DNA from: Portunus trituberculatus | Lineage: Eukaryota > Arthropoda > Malacostraca > Decapoda > Portunidae | Reading direction: 5' to 3' | DNA length: 64,000 nt | Assembly: GCF_017591435.1 (NCBI RefSeq) | Contig: NC_059300.1 | Span: 17,072,503-17,136,502 of the forward strand | Part shown: one piece after another, positions 22,137 through 31,855 of the stretch | Position numbering within the stretch: position 1 is the first letter of the stretch | How the letters are laid out: every line of letters starts with the position of its first letter | The notes under the pieces: generated by a model | Seen by the model: the letters and a program-made list of their open reading frames with translations, nothing else | What the model was told of the DNA's origin: nothing | Database searches by the model: none | Position numbers and translations under genes: made by a program

Positions 22137-23080
22137 AGCCTCACATATTCCTTTTTCGTTAACACCTCGGTCAAAATATCTAAATCAAGTTATTTGGATC
22201 GATTTAAAACAGAGTAAAAATCCATTATTTAAATCTGTATTGATTTTGTGGATTAAAATCATTGCAATTAAGATTTGTTAAAGATTTTTCAGCTTCATAA
22301 CAAGAAACTGGTAGATAAACAAAGAACTTTAATTTGGAAGTTGTTAAAGTTTAGGAGGATATTTTCATGTTTATAGTGGCAGTTTAACCAAGGCCTTTCA
22401 CCAGCAATTGAGAAAGAATGACGCGAGAAACCTACTAATGTAATCAATATAGAATTGAAAAACTGTCTTTATGAACGCCAGTAGCTTTTCAAAATACACG
22501 TCCTGGATCCCTTAACTCGTTAGTCATCTCTTGTTATCGATTTCCCAGAATGCTAGAACTACTTTCCGTAGGCTCAATGAGACAATGTTGCCGATTTTAG
22601 GTGATGCAGCCTAATATTCCATCACAATATTGTCTAATCTTCTCAATAGATAACTTATTATCTTTTTCTGAGATGCATTGTGAGTAATGCTACTTTCATA
22701 CATTCACGCATGTTAACCATATATCCCCCCGTATATAGAATTTTGTCCATACGTGGGAATACGAGGCCATAATTTACCCTCACCACCAAACAACATGTAT
22801 GTACGTGCAAAATAGCCGATGCACACAATGCATTCGATGTGCTTACGAGGCAAGGCAAGAAAAAAGAAAGAAAAAAAAAAGATGCTTATCATTTTGATAG
22901 AGAGCGTAGGCATAATGTACAGTAAAATAATACGGTAAAGGCTCGGGACGAAGCGCTCCGCAAGAGAAAAATAATAAGAATTACCAAGACAGTTTCCCCG
23001 TCACCTTTACACTCCCACTTTATTTCCTTTCTCACTATACATACCCCTTAACTCTTCCCTTCCCACCAACTTTAACTCTT
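22134..23080. other. Unit tail, unit 1
   Basis: Shared with 50756-51600 and 63055-63900. Landmarks are CGGTCAAAATATCTAAATCA, AGTAGCTTTTCAAAATACAC, TGGATCCCTTAACTCGTT and TGAGATGCATTGTGAGTAAT. Unit 1 keeps about 120 bp near 22310-22430 missing from the others, and lacks their ACGT-rich stretch before the next leader. No gene recognised. Confidence 0.7.
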
Positions 23081-23203
23081 CATAGTTTCACCCATCTTTT
23101 CTATCCCCCTTCAAGGTCAAGGTCAAGGTCAGGGAATCAGTTCCTGCACCACTTTCGGAGAATTAACAACGCCCTTTCATTTATCTCTGTGTTCTATTCA
23201 TAT

Positions 23204-23879
23204 TGTTACGGCCCCAGAACATTCCTCCTTAAACGCCTGTCGCACCCGGGGTAGGTACCCCCGAAGGGAAGGGGTAAAAGTTGGTGTCTTGTGGTAGGGG
23301 ATGGGGTGAAGGAAGCATGAGAGGTGACGTAACGCTGTCCTGCTCGCCACGTAATTGGCTGGACCGTCCGCCTCTGCTGCGCCGACCTCTGATTGGCCAC
23401 AGCCGACGCGCTGTTGCCCCTGGCCATATAAAAAGAGGTGTGACAAGATTGCGGAAGACAAGGGCCCGCGTCATCTCTCCCGAGAGATGACAATCTTCAA
23501 AAAAAAAAAAAAAGATTGCGGAAGCTTTTGTTCTTTCGACTGTCACGAGCCTTGTGTCGCTTACGCACCAAGGAATACCGCCTTCTCACTGTTTAACCCC
23601 TCGCCTGTTTGTAAACCCCTTCGCCCGTGACATTACAGCTATGTGTGTAATTGTTACTCAATAATGAAAGGAAGAAACTTTACTTGTGTTTCCCTGTGCC
23701 TGTGGCGTGTCTGTGCGAGAATCTGCGCTTTCGGCCCTCCGGTCCTCGCCACACTGCCAGCTGCTGAACCTACGAGATATGCTCAGGGTAAGTCGTTTGT
23801 ACCAACCTGCTGAAACACAGGTAAGACAGTGACAGAACAGTGCACAGGACAACGACACACTCCCATAGCTTTCGTAACA
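23204..23879. mobile_element. Solo LTR in the unit 2 leader
   Basis: A 676-bp GC-rich block bounded by TGTTACGG and CGTAACA and flanked by a perfect 4-bp ATAT duplication (23200-23203 and 23880-23883), inserted in the leader that is intact at 4140 and 51670. TG...CA ends, a 4-bp duplication and no internal region identify a solo LTR, probably Gypsy class. It differs from the LTR at 28965 except at the termini. It carries a TATA box, two inverted CCAAT boxes and a 9-bp perfect hairpin (TCATCTCTC/GAGAGATGA at 23471-23490). Confidence 0.9.
23354..23434 (+). promoter_or_regulatory. LTR promoter: CCAAT and TATA boxes
   Basis: Two ATTGG (inverted CCAAT) motifs at 23354-23358 and 23392-23396 precede TATAAAAA at 23427-23434. 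Their spacing of about 30-75 bp fits a Pol II core promoter, so the LTR is probably oriented plus with transcription starting near 23460. Confidence 0.65.
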
Positions 23880-24558
23880 ATATGTATACCTGTATTTGTT
23901 CATTCTCTCAGTATAGTTTACAATTATTATTTACAACTCTCTTTTTTATGTAAGAGGGAGAACTACCAAAGGCACAAAAATGAATATTAGAAAAAAAAAT
24001 GCCCATTTGAGCTGTATTCTCCATTAAAGTCAGAATTCAGGGACACTTGTCTGGACACCTCTCTCTTAAAAGAAGTTAAGTCGTCGGAAGATAGAAATAC
24101 GAGTACAGAGACAGGCAGGGAGTTCCAGAGTTTACCAGTGAAAGGTATGAATGAATGAGAATACTGGTTAACACTTGTATTAGAGGGTTGTGCAGAATAG
24201 AGGTGAGAGGAAGAAGAAAGCCTTGTGCCGCGAGGCCACAAGTAGAGAGTAAGCATGCAGTTAGCAAGATCAATAGAACAGTTAATGAAAATAGCGATTA
24301 AACATAGAAATAGATGTAACGTTTAGGTGGTGAGAAAGAGGGTGCATACAGTCAGTCAGAGGAGGGAGTTCATGAGACTAAATTTTTTTTTTTTTCATCC
24401 TATCTGAGTGGAACCCTTGCCTGGCCAAACTCTTCCAACTTTGTCTATCGTCTTCTACCTTTCCTTCCTGCTGAAAGTTCGCCTACATTCAGCCTGTTCC
24501 TAAAAAGGGTGACCGTTCTAACCCCTCAAACTACCGTCCTATAGCTTTAATCTCTTGC

Positions 24559-25146
24559 TTGTCTAAAGTTTTTGAATCTATCCTGAATAGGAAGATTCTC
24601 AAACATCTGTCACTTCACTATCTTCTGTCTGATCGCCAGTATGGCTTCCGTCAAGGTCGCTCTACTGGTGATCTTCTGGGTTTCCTTACTGAGTCTTGGT
24701 CATCCTCTTTTAGAGATTTCGGTGAAACTTTTGCTGTAGCGTTAGACATATCAAAAGCTTTTCATAGAGTCTGGCATAAAGCTTTGATTTCAAAACTGCC
24801 CTCTTACGGCTTCTATCCTTCTCTCTGCAACTTTATCTCAAGTTTCCTTTCCGACCGCTCTATTGCTGCTGTGGTAGACGGATACTGTTCTTCTCCTAAA
24901 CCTATTAATAGTGGTGTTCCTCAGGGTTCTGTCCTGTCACCCACTCTCTTTCTATTATTCATTAATGACCTTCTTAACCAAACTTCTTGCCCTATCCACT
25001 CCTACGCTGATGATACCACCCTACATCTTTCCACGTTCTTTCAGAGACGTCCAACCCTTCAGGAAATTAACAGATCACGCGGGGACGCCACGGAACGCCT
25101 GACTTCCGATCTTTCTAAAATTTCCGATTGGGCAGAGAAAATCTAG
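24559..25146 (+). CDS. Family J reverse transcriptase, largest open segment
   Basis: 195 codons covering fingers and palm: MSKVFESILNRKILKHLSLH, RQYGFRQGRSTGDLLGFLTE, FAVALDISKAFHRVWHKAL (first catalytic Asp in LDIS), FISSFLSDRSIAAVVDGYC, SGVPQGSVLSPTLFLLFIND and HSYADDTTLHLS with both catalytic Asp. Asp after KAF is replaced by His relative to other copies, a non-catalytic change. The frame ends at a one-base loss near 25138 and continues at 25128-25520. The real ORF would start far upstream; the Met used is internal. Confidence 0.88.
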   Translation: MSKVFESILNRKILKHLSLHYLLSDRQYGFRQGRSTGDLLGFLTESWSSSFRDFGETFAVALDISKAFHRVWHKALISKLPSYGFYPSLCNFISSFLSDRSIAAVVDGYCSSPKPINSGVPQGSVLSPTLFLLFINDLLNQTSCPIHSYADDTTLHLSTFFQRRPTLQEINRSRGDATERLTSDLSKISDWAEKI

Positions 25147-25520
25147 TAGTTTTCAATGCCTCAAAAACTCAATTCCTCCATCTATCAACTCGACACAACC
25201 TTCCAGACAACTATCCCCTCTTCTTCAATGACACTCAACTGTCTTCCTCTTCCACAATGAATATCCTCGGTCTGTCCTTTGCTCATAATCTTAACTGGAA
25301 ACTTCACATCTCATCTCTTGCTAAAACAGCTTCTATGAAGTTAGGTGTTCTGAGGCGTCTCCGCCAGTTTTTCTCGCCCTTCCAACTGCTTACTCTGTAT
25401 AAGGGCCTTATCCGTCCCAGTATGAAGTACTCTTCGCATGTTTGGAGGGGTTCCAGTCACACAGCTTTGCTTGATAGGGTGGAATCGAAAGCTCTTCGTC
25501 TCATCAACTCCCTCCTCTGA
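25128..25520 (+). CDS. Family J RT thumb and C-terminal segment
   Basis: 130 codons continuing the RT after the frameshift near 25138: GRENLVVFNASKTQFLHLST, RHNLPDNYPLFFNDTQL, LGLSFAHNLNWKLHISSLAK, KLGVLRRLRQFFSPF and LLTLYKGLIRPSMKYSSHVW. It ends in LLDRVESKALRLINSLL; the C-terminal LWNSLPASVF region follows in another frame to about 25800. Confidence 0.85.
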   Translation: MGRENLVVFNASKTQFLHLSTRHNLPDNYPLFFNDTQLSSSSTMNILGLSFAHNLNWKLHISSLAKTASMKLGVLRRLRQFFSPFQLLTLYKGLIRPSMKYSSHVWRGSSHTALLDRVESKALRLINSLL

Positions 25521-25833
25521 CTAACTGTCTTCACTCTCTTTCTCACCGCCGAAATGTTGCATCCCTTTCTATATTTTATCGCTATTTTCATGGTAACTGT
25601 TCTACTGATCTTGCTAACTGCATGCCTCCCCTCCTCCTGCAGCCACGCTGCACAAGGCTTTCTTCTTCCTCTCATCCCTATTCTGTCCAACTCTCTACTG
25701 CAAGAGTTAACCAGTACGCTCAATCATTCATCCCTTTCACTGGTAAACTCTGGAACTCCCTCCCTGCATCTGTATTTCCAAATTCCTATAACTTGTCTTC
25801 TGGCTGACGGTTTTGGCACTTTTTCTACTCTTT

Positions 25834-25896
25834 GGAGAGCCAGCGCTCAAGTGGGCTTTTTTCTTTTTTTTTTTTTTTGCCCTTAGCTGGCCCTCT
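25834..25896 (+). promoter_or_regulatory. Family J 3' UTR stem-loop (second copy)
   Basis: GAGAGCCAGCGCTCAAG then GGGC pairs with GCCCTTAGCTGGCCCTCTT across a T-rich loop. It is the same structure as at 10103-10171 and lies directly before the A tail. Confidence 0.65.
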
Positions 25897-28339
25897 TCCC
25901 TACGTAAAAAAAAAAAAAAAAAAAAAAAAAGACATTCGAAGAGTAGGTACTCCATATAAGGACGGGTAAGGCCATATACAGAGTTAGCAGTTGGAGGGGC
26001 GGGAAAAACTGGCAGAGACACCGCAGAACGCCTAACTTCACAGAAGCTGTTTTAGCAAGAGATGAGATATATTATAAGTAAAGGACATACAGAGAATATT
26101 TAGTGTGGAAGAGGGAGACAGTTGAGTGGCATTGAAGAAGAGGGGATAGTTGTCTGGAAAGTTGTGTCGAGTTGATAGATGGAGGAACTGAATTTTTCAG
26201 GCATTGAAAACTATTAAGTTTTCTCTGCCCCAATCAGATATTTTAGAAAGATCAGAAGTCAGGCGTTCTGTGGCGTCCATGCGTGATCTGTTGATAGGGC
26301 AAGAAGTTTGGTTACGAAGGTCATTAATGAATAATAGAAAAAGACTGGGTGATAGGAAAAAAAAAACCCTTGAGGAACACCATTGTTAATAGATTTAGGA
26401 GAACAGTGGCCGTCTGTCACGGCTGCAATATATAGAACGGTCTGAAAGGAAACTTGACATAAAGTTGCAAAGAGAAGGATAGAAACCGTAGGAGGGAAGT
26501 TCTGAAATCAAAGCTTTTCGCCAGACTCTATCAAAAGCTTTTGATATATTTGATGCGACAGCAAAAGTTTCACCGAAATCTCTAAAAGAAGTTGATTAAG
26601 ACTCAGTAAGGAACGCCAGAGGACCATCAGTAGAGTGACCTTGAATTAGCCATCCTGGCGATCAGATACAAGATTGTGAAGTGTCAGATTTCTAAGAAAC
26701 TTCCTATTGAGGATAAATTCAAAAATTTTAGACAAACAAGAGATTGAAACTATAGGACGGTAGTTTGAGGGATTAGAACGGTGACCCTTTTTAGGAACAG
26801 GTTGAATGTAGGCAAAATTTCAGCAGAAACGAAAGTTAGAAGTCGATAGGCATAGTTAAAAGAGTCTGGCTAGGCAAATTGCAAGCACGGGAGCACAATT
26901 TTTGAGAACAATAGGAGGAACCCCATCAGATCCATAAGCCTTCCGAAGGTTTAGGCCAAAGAGAGCTTGGAAAACATCACTAAGAAGAATTTTGATTGAA
27001 GACATGAAGGAGGAAAAGAAGAAGGGACACAAGCCTAGAATCATCCAAGGTGGAGTTTTCAATAAAGGTTTGAGATAAGACTTCAGCTTTACAGAAAGAA
27101 GAAATGGCAGTGTTGCCATTACCATGAAATATAAGAGGGAAAGATAAAGAAGTAAAGTTATTGAAGATGTTATAGGCCAGATGCCAGAAGTCACGAGAGG
27201 AGACAAAGTTTGAAATATTTTGATATTTAGTATTTATGAAGTTGAAGAACAGACTTGGCATGATTCCGGGCAAAAATATAAGGTGCATGAGATTCAGGAG
27301 ATGGAAGGCTCAAGTATCTTTTGTGGGTAACCTCTCTATCATATATAGCACGAGAATAGGCTGTGTTAAAGCAAGGTTTAAAAGGTTTAGGTTTAGAAAA
27401 ATAATGAGGAATGCATGCCTCCATGCCAAACACTTTCACCTCCGTTATGCGTTCAGCACATAAAGACACGGAAACAGTAATCTTCACAGGAAAATATCAG
27501 CATAAAACCTTCTCAGGTCTCCCTATCTGGCAGAGGTAAAACGTCAGAGGCACCTCCGCCTTGGGGGATCCTGAGAAGGAATTGGAGAAAGAGGACAAAA
27601 TACAGAAATGAAATAAGCTGAAGGATTAGAGGTAAGGAAGAGATCAAGAATGTTGGGCGTATCTCCAAGACGGTCAGGAAGGATGTTGCATCGTTTGCTC
27701 TAGGTCATGGAGGATAGCAAAGTTGATAGTTCACCAGGATAGTCAGTGAAGGGAGAGGAAAATCAATGCTGGAGGTGAACATTAAAATCACCAAGGATGG
27801 AGATCACCGCGAGACAGAATGTGCTCCACTATGGAATTAAATAGTCAAACAATTTATTACAGTCAGAGGAGTTAGGGGAGAAATAGACAGCACAGATGAA
27901 TTTAGTTAGAGAATGACTGTTGAGTCTAAGCCAGATGGCGGAAAACTCGGAAGACTCAAGAGCGTGGCCACGAGAGCATGTTAAGTCGTTCGGCACATAG
28001 ACGCAACATTCAGCATTGGAAAGAAAATGAGAATAGATAAAGTAGGAGGAACCAAAGAAAGAGCTCCTTTCAATTGCCTCAGATAACTGTGTTTCGGTGA
28101 GGAAAAAGAAGATGAGGTTTAGTAGAGTAGAGGTGGTGTTCCACAGACTTAAAATTATATCTAAGACCGCAAATGTTGCAGAAGTTAATGTAGAAAAAGT
28201 TGAGGGAGGTGTTCAGACATTTTGGGTCGCTAACGAGAGGGCACTCCGACCTGGGGACATTTCTAGTCCCCACCCCAAAAGGGGACTCCGAGGCTGGGTT
28301 TTTAAGCACCATTATATTTTAAACTTTGAATTTTATGTG

Positions 28340-28467
<128 letters not shown>

Positions 28468-28672
28468 TAAATGCATGTAGTATTTTGAAAAGTAAGAGTT
28501 GTCTTTAGAGGGCAGTCTGTGACTGCCACCTTGAGTTGTGAGACACAAAGGGAAACGTTCAGCGAGATCACAACTACCTTTAATGGAGAGTTCACAGCAC
28601 CTCCTAAACTAGTGTTATTAGACCTCGCTGGGAGTAAAGTATTGTTTCGGTAGTTGACTACTACCTCCTCCA

Positions 28673-28964
28673 AGAACTACAAGTATGTTATGTCTCTCAT
28701 TTTATTTGTGTATCATAAATTACATACATTGCATTTACTTTTTGCTATTATTACTTAAAGTTACATAAAGCTTATCAAACAATAGTCTCTCATTTTATAT
28801 GCGTATCATAAATTACATACATTGCATTTACTTTTTGCTATTATTATTTAAGTCACATAAAGGCTATCAAACAATAGTCAATTTTCAGGCATCTCTAGTA
28901 TCGTTATTTCCATAATTCACCTTCCATACTTTATTTTATTCGTTTCAATTGTATAGGTACCTGT
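28673..28964. repeat. Spacer with ~95-bp tandem duplication
   Basis: AT-rich spacer between the J and K LINEs, homologous to 55439-55640. In unit 2 a segment of about 95 bp containing TATCATAAATTACATACATT and AAGCTTATCAAACAATAG-type sequence is present twice in tandem (about 28691-28786 and 28787-28880); unit 3 has one copy. The last four bases, CTGT (28961-28964), are the Gypsy-element target duplication. Confidence 0.8.
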
Positions 28965-29627
28965 TGTTACGTTCACCGGTTAAACTGGTAAGATTGGCAT
29001 CGGAGAGCCGGTGAACAATAACAATAAAAAAAAACACTGCAGGTTCAACTAGTGAGGAAATGCAAATGGGGGTCACTTTAAAAAGCTACTTTAATAACCC
29101 ATAATGAAATTGACACATATATAACAAGAAACATGAAACACAGATATATAACATGAAACATAGGAAAATGACATACACATATACATATAACACAGTAATA
29201 AATACAACAATAAAGAACCCAACTTAATACCTAACAATAATCCTAATCCTATATAGAGGCAATGTGGAAAACACGGACGAGGGGAAGTGATACTTATGCG
29301 GTGTCGCAGTGGTGAAATGCTGGGTGATGGTTGATCCCACGGTAGACCCAAGAGGCGTTGTGTTCACTGGTTGAGGCTTGGATCTCAACTCCCAATCCAG
29401 AAAACCAAGAGCTGGCTCAACACTTTCGGTTGAGTCGAAAGGGCCGCGTGAATCCAACTTCGGGACAGTAGCGGGGCTTCATGAAACGGTGACGTGGAAG
29501 GTTCACGAGACGGTGGCGTGGAAGGTTCACGAGACGGTGACGTGGAAGGGGAGGCGGAGAGGTGGCGAACGAGGTAACAAGCGGAGGAGGTGATGGTAGT
29601 AATGCATGTTACGGACGGGCCGTAACA
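28965..29627 (-). repeat. 3' LTR of Gypsy-class element
   Basis: 663 bp, TGTTACG...CGTAACA. It contains a 24-bp tandem motif (GGTGACGTGGAAGGTTCACG) about three times near 29488-29547, each with a CRE-like TGACGT or a variant. Near-identical to 34553-35212. Confidence 0.93.
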
Positions 29628-29645
29628 TTTCCTCCCCCCTAAGAC
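29628..29645 (-). promoter_or_regulatory. Polypurine tract
   Basis: On the minus strand AGGGGGGAGGAAA abuts the LTR start, the expected primer site for plus-strand DNA synthesis. It fixes the element's orientation. Confidence 0.85.
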
Positions 29646-29721
29646 CTCCGTAATGGGCTCATGAAGGAGGTGAGACGGAGATCTTGATAAGGCGTCGGCG
29701 ATGATGTTGTCCACGCCCCAC
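29646..29721 (-). pseudogene. RNase H C-terminal remnant
   Basis: The frame reads GVDNIIADALSRSPSHLLHE, the characteristic end of Ty3/Gypsy RNase H (x-x-N-x-x-ADALSR). It is followed by PITEVLGG and runs into the polypurine tract. The preceding RNase H catalytic domain is missing, replaced by innexin sequence. Confidence 0.8.
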
Positions 29722-30076
29722 CACCAGACACAGCACCTCGCAAAGGAAGAACCTGCAGAAGCTTCTCGGAGGAGACGATGATGAGGAGGCGATACACGAG
29801 CCAGACAGCGGTGATGGTGGTGAGAGAGACCAGCCAGAACCAGATGAAAATGTAGATCTTCTCGATGATGTTAACCGCCAGCACACACATGGTGTCGTGG
29901 GTCTCGATGGTTCCCGAAGGGCCGAACTTCCTGAAGGTGCACTTGGTGACTCTGGGGAAGATGCGTGTCATGGGATCGATGCGCTTATCGGGGTCCATGT
30001 CAGGGAAGTTGATGACCTCCGTGCCGTAGGTGAGGAAGGTGCCGCCCAGGAACAGGTCGGTGAAGTAGATGTTGCC
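29722..30076 (-). pseudogene. inx: Innexin fragment (innexin-3-like) captured in the retroelement
   Basis: In frame with upstream RT, the minus strand reads NIYFTDLFLGGTFLTYGTEV, DPDKRIDPMTRIFPRVTKCT, FGPSGTIETHDTMCVLAVNI and EKIYIFIWFWLVSLTTITAV, then YRLLIIVSS. This is the innexin second extracellular loop with its conserved Cys (TKCTF, MCVL) plus the fourth membrane span. The HDTMCVLAVN wording is closest to my recollection of innexin 3. Innexins form gap junctions between invertebrate cells. Codons here are GC-rich at third positions, unlike the surrounding element. At 29722-29766 a shifted frame reads SFCRFFLCEVLCLVV, which in an intact innexin lies just upstream of NIYF; the two pieces are in permuted order. 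One residue is missing before EKIYIF. Not a functional channel. Confidence 0.88.
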
Positions 30077-30403
30077 CTCCAAGTCCTGAGTTATGTAATT
30101 TATAGCCCTCTGGAAGGTGGCGGGAGCATTAGACACGCAAAGGGCATCACTGTGTATTGGTATAGTCCGAAGGGGTGATGAAGGCGGATATTATTTGGGC
30201 CTCGTCCGAGAGGGAATCTGGTAGTAACCTTTAAGCAAGTCTATAGTGGTTACAAATTTGGCTACTCCTATACTATCTATAAGGTCCTCTATCAAGGGCA
30301 ATGGGTAGGAGTCTGGCACCGTCACTTTATTTAATTTCCTGTAGTCGGTGCAAAATCGACTACTACCATCTGGCTTAGATGTTAACAGGCAGGAGAAGCC
30401 CAA
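30077..30403 (-). pseudogene. Gypsy RT, fingers and start of palm
   Basis: The frame at 30191-30403 reads GFSCLLTSKPDGSSRFCTDY, RKLNKVTVPDSYPLPLIEDL and TTIDLLKGYYQIP, which holds the first catalytic Asp region (Leu-Leu-Lys where many RTs have Leu-Ala-Lys). Frameshifted pieces continue with QIISAFITPFGLYQYTVMPF and SNAPATFQRAINYITQDLEG. The YxDD box that should follow is absent because the sequence switches to innexin at 30076. Without it the RT is dead. Confidence 0.88.
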
Positions 30404-31116
30404 GGAGATATACTAGGTTCTGCAAGGTGATGACAGAGCAGATAGTCTACCTCTTTTTTCATCAAGTCTCTTTTAATGGGTGAAATGCGATAGGCTGGTT
30501 GTCTTATAGGCTTGATGTCATTAGATGTTAATGTTATGTCATGTTGGATAGTATTACAAACTCCTGGAAGGTCACCTGTGATTTCAGAAAAGTCTAGCAA
30601 TAACTTTTTAAGATCAGACTGTTGTGAAGGTGTTAAGGAAAGAAACACCTCATCAAGGTTGGACATGATTTGGCTGTTTGAGGGGCGTCCTTTAGGTGAC
30701 GAGAAGAGGAATTCGATGTCGGACTCTTCCTCGGGGGGCACAGGACCAGACTCCTTCCCTACCAGACATACAGGTACAGCGCGAGACAAGTCGTCCTCTG
30801 GTTCTCTGGAGTGGTAAGGTTTCATTAGATTAATATGAACTAGTTGGGAATCCTTACGACGGTCAGGAGTGTGGACCACATAATTTAATGGACTTAGTTT
30901 TTGAGCCACAACATAAGGTCCCATGAACTTACTGTGAAGAGCATTGCCTGGAGTGGGGAGAAAAAGTAAAACCTTGTCTCCTGGTTTGAAACTTCTCATG
31001 ACAGATTTGGGAAGAGAATTCTGTTGCATTTTAGTTTGAGATTTGAGGAAGTTTGATTTAGCAAAAGATCTGACTTCACTGATTTTATTCTTAAGGTTAC
31101 TGATGTAGTCAGACAC
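30382..31116 (-). CDS. Integrase C-terminal (GPY) domain joined to RT N-terminus
   Basis: A 244-codon open frame that proves the gene order. The first half is the integrase tail: SFKPGDKVLLFLPTPGNAL, KFMGPYVVAQKLSPLNYVVH (GPY motif) and QLVHINLMKPYHSREPEDD. After an acidic spacer with a possible cleavage region comes the RT entry: QQSDLKKLLLDFSEITGDLP, QHDITLTSNDIKPIRQPAYR and SPIKRDLMKKEVDYLL. In ordinary Gypsy elements these two modules lie at opposite ends of pol. Continuity without a stop shows that integrase precedes RT here. Confidence 0.93.
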   Translation of the reverse strand: MSDYISNLKNKISEVRSFAKSNFLKSQTKMQQNSLPKSVMRSFKPGDKVLLFLPTPGNALHSKFMGPYVVAQKLSPLNYVVHTPDRRKDSQLVHINLMKPYHSREPEDDLSRAVPVCLVGKESGPVPPEEESDIEFLFSSPKGRPSNSQIMSNLDEVFLSLTPSQQSDLKKLLLDFSEITGDLPGVCNTIQHDITLTSNDIKPIRQPAYRISPIKRDLMKKEVDYLLCHHLAEPSISPWASPAC

Positions 31117-31149
31117 ACTGGGGCTTGAAGGAGTATTTTGAGTAAACCA

Positions 31150-31758
31150 TTGATCCTTTAATATTTTGAGAGGCCCCCTGATCTGTCTACCATAGAGTAA
31201 TTCAAAAGGGAGTAACCTAAAGAATCTTGAGGAGATTCTCTTAAAGCGAAGAGAAGGAAAGAAATACTTTCATCCCAGTCTCCTTGATGCTCCAAGCAAT
31301 ACTTCTTCATCATGGATTTTAATGTTTGGTGAAACCGCTCCAGACAGCCTTGGGATTGGGGTGGTAAGCCGAGGAGGTAACATGGTCGATGTTTAGCTCA
31401 TTCACTATCTGTTGGAAAAAATGGCTAGTGAAATTGCTACCCTTGTCAGACTGAATTTGTTTTGGAATTCCTACCGAGGTGAAAAATGTATTAGATGTTT
31501 TACAATGGTCTTTGATGTGATGTTCTTAAGAGGGAATGCTTCAGGGTACCTGGTAGTGGGATCCATGAGGGTTAACAAATACTGATTCCCTCGTTTGGTT
31601 TTGGGTAAGGGCCCTACGCAGTCTAGAATGATCTTTTCGAAGGGCTCCGTCTGAACTGGAATAGGCGTCAGAGGAGCTGGCACAAGGCGTTCGTTAGGCT
31701 TACCCACAATTTGACATATGTGACATGTTTTTACATAGTGTGACACATCCTTTTTCAT
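31150..31758 (-). pseudogene. Integrase: zinc-binding and DDE core
   Basis: The frame at 31471-31758 holds the end of the HHCC zinc domain (HYVKTCHICQIVGKPNERL) and the core start ILDCVGPLPKTKRGNQYLLT with the first catalytic Asp, then LMDPTTRYPEAFPLKN. Shifted frames below carry IQSDKGSNFTSHFFQ (second Asp) and, near 31335, CLERFHQTLK (catalytic Glu). FELLYGRQIRGPL closes the core at about 31190. All DDE residues are visible but at least two frameshifts separate them. Integrase joins the DNA copy to the host chromosome, giving the 4-bp duplication seen. Confidence 0.87.
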
Positions 31759-31855
31759 TCCTGGCCAAAAAAATGTTGAAGAGCCTTCTTGTAGGTTTTT
31801 TGGATGCCTAGATGACCTGACAATCCATCATGAGCTAGTTCTATAATGGCTGGTC

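Larger units (their letters stand above)
4027..23080. repeat. Macro-tandem array, unit 1
   Basis: First of three consecutive copies of one compound unit. Order: leader with TTCACCCATC and ATTCTCTCAGTATAA motifs, minus-strand J LINE, minus-strand K LINE, plus-strand J 3' fragment, (GA)n, conserved non-coding block, 40-bp minisatellite, (TTTA)n, (CT)n and a tail. It is longer than the ancestral unit because it holds a Harbinger derivative, an inverted J LINE, a DIRS1-like element with a fold-back, and a SINE. It lacks most of the K ORF1 region present in units 2 and 3. Confidence 0.88.
24413..25930 (+). mobile_element. Family J LINE, 5'-truncated, nested in inverted orientation
   Basis: Starts inside the RT (LPGQTLPTLSIVFYLSFLL region), runs through the palm and C-terminus, and ends with the J 3' stem-loop and a pure A tail of about 26 bases (25905-25930). 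The host J copy stops at GAGTGGAA on the left and resumes with ACATTCGAAGAGTA-type sequence on the right, so it is a true nested insertion. A small deletion removes the final FKREVSRHLSLNFG segment near 25798. A long pure A tail suggests a young copy. Confidence 0.88.

Noticed and set aside
23206..23630. Several overlapping ORFs of 69-105 codons
   Set aside because: They lie wholly inside a solo LTR with clear 4-bp duplications; GC-rich sequence gives chance frames.
29897..30178. 93-codon plus-strand ORF opposite the innexin fragment
   Set aside because: Antisense shadow of the GC-rich innexin codons; the minus strand has the recognisable protein.
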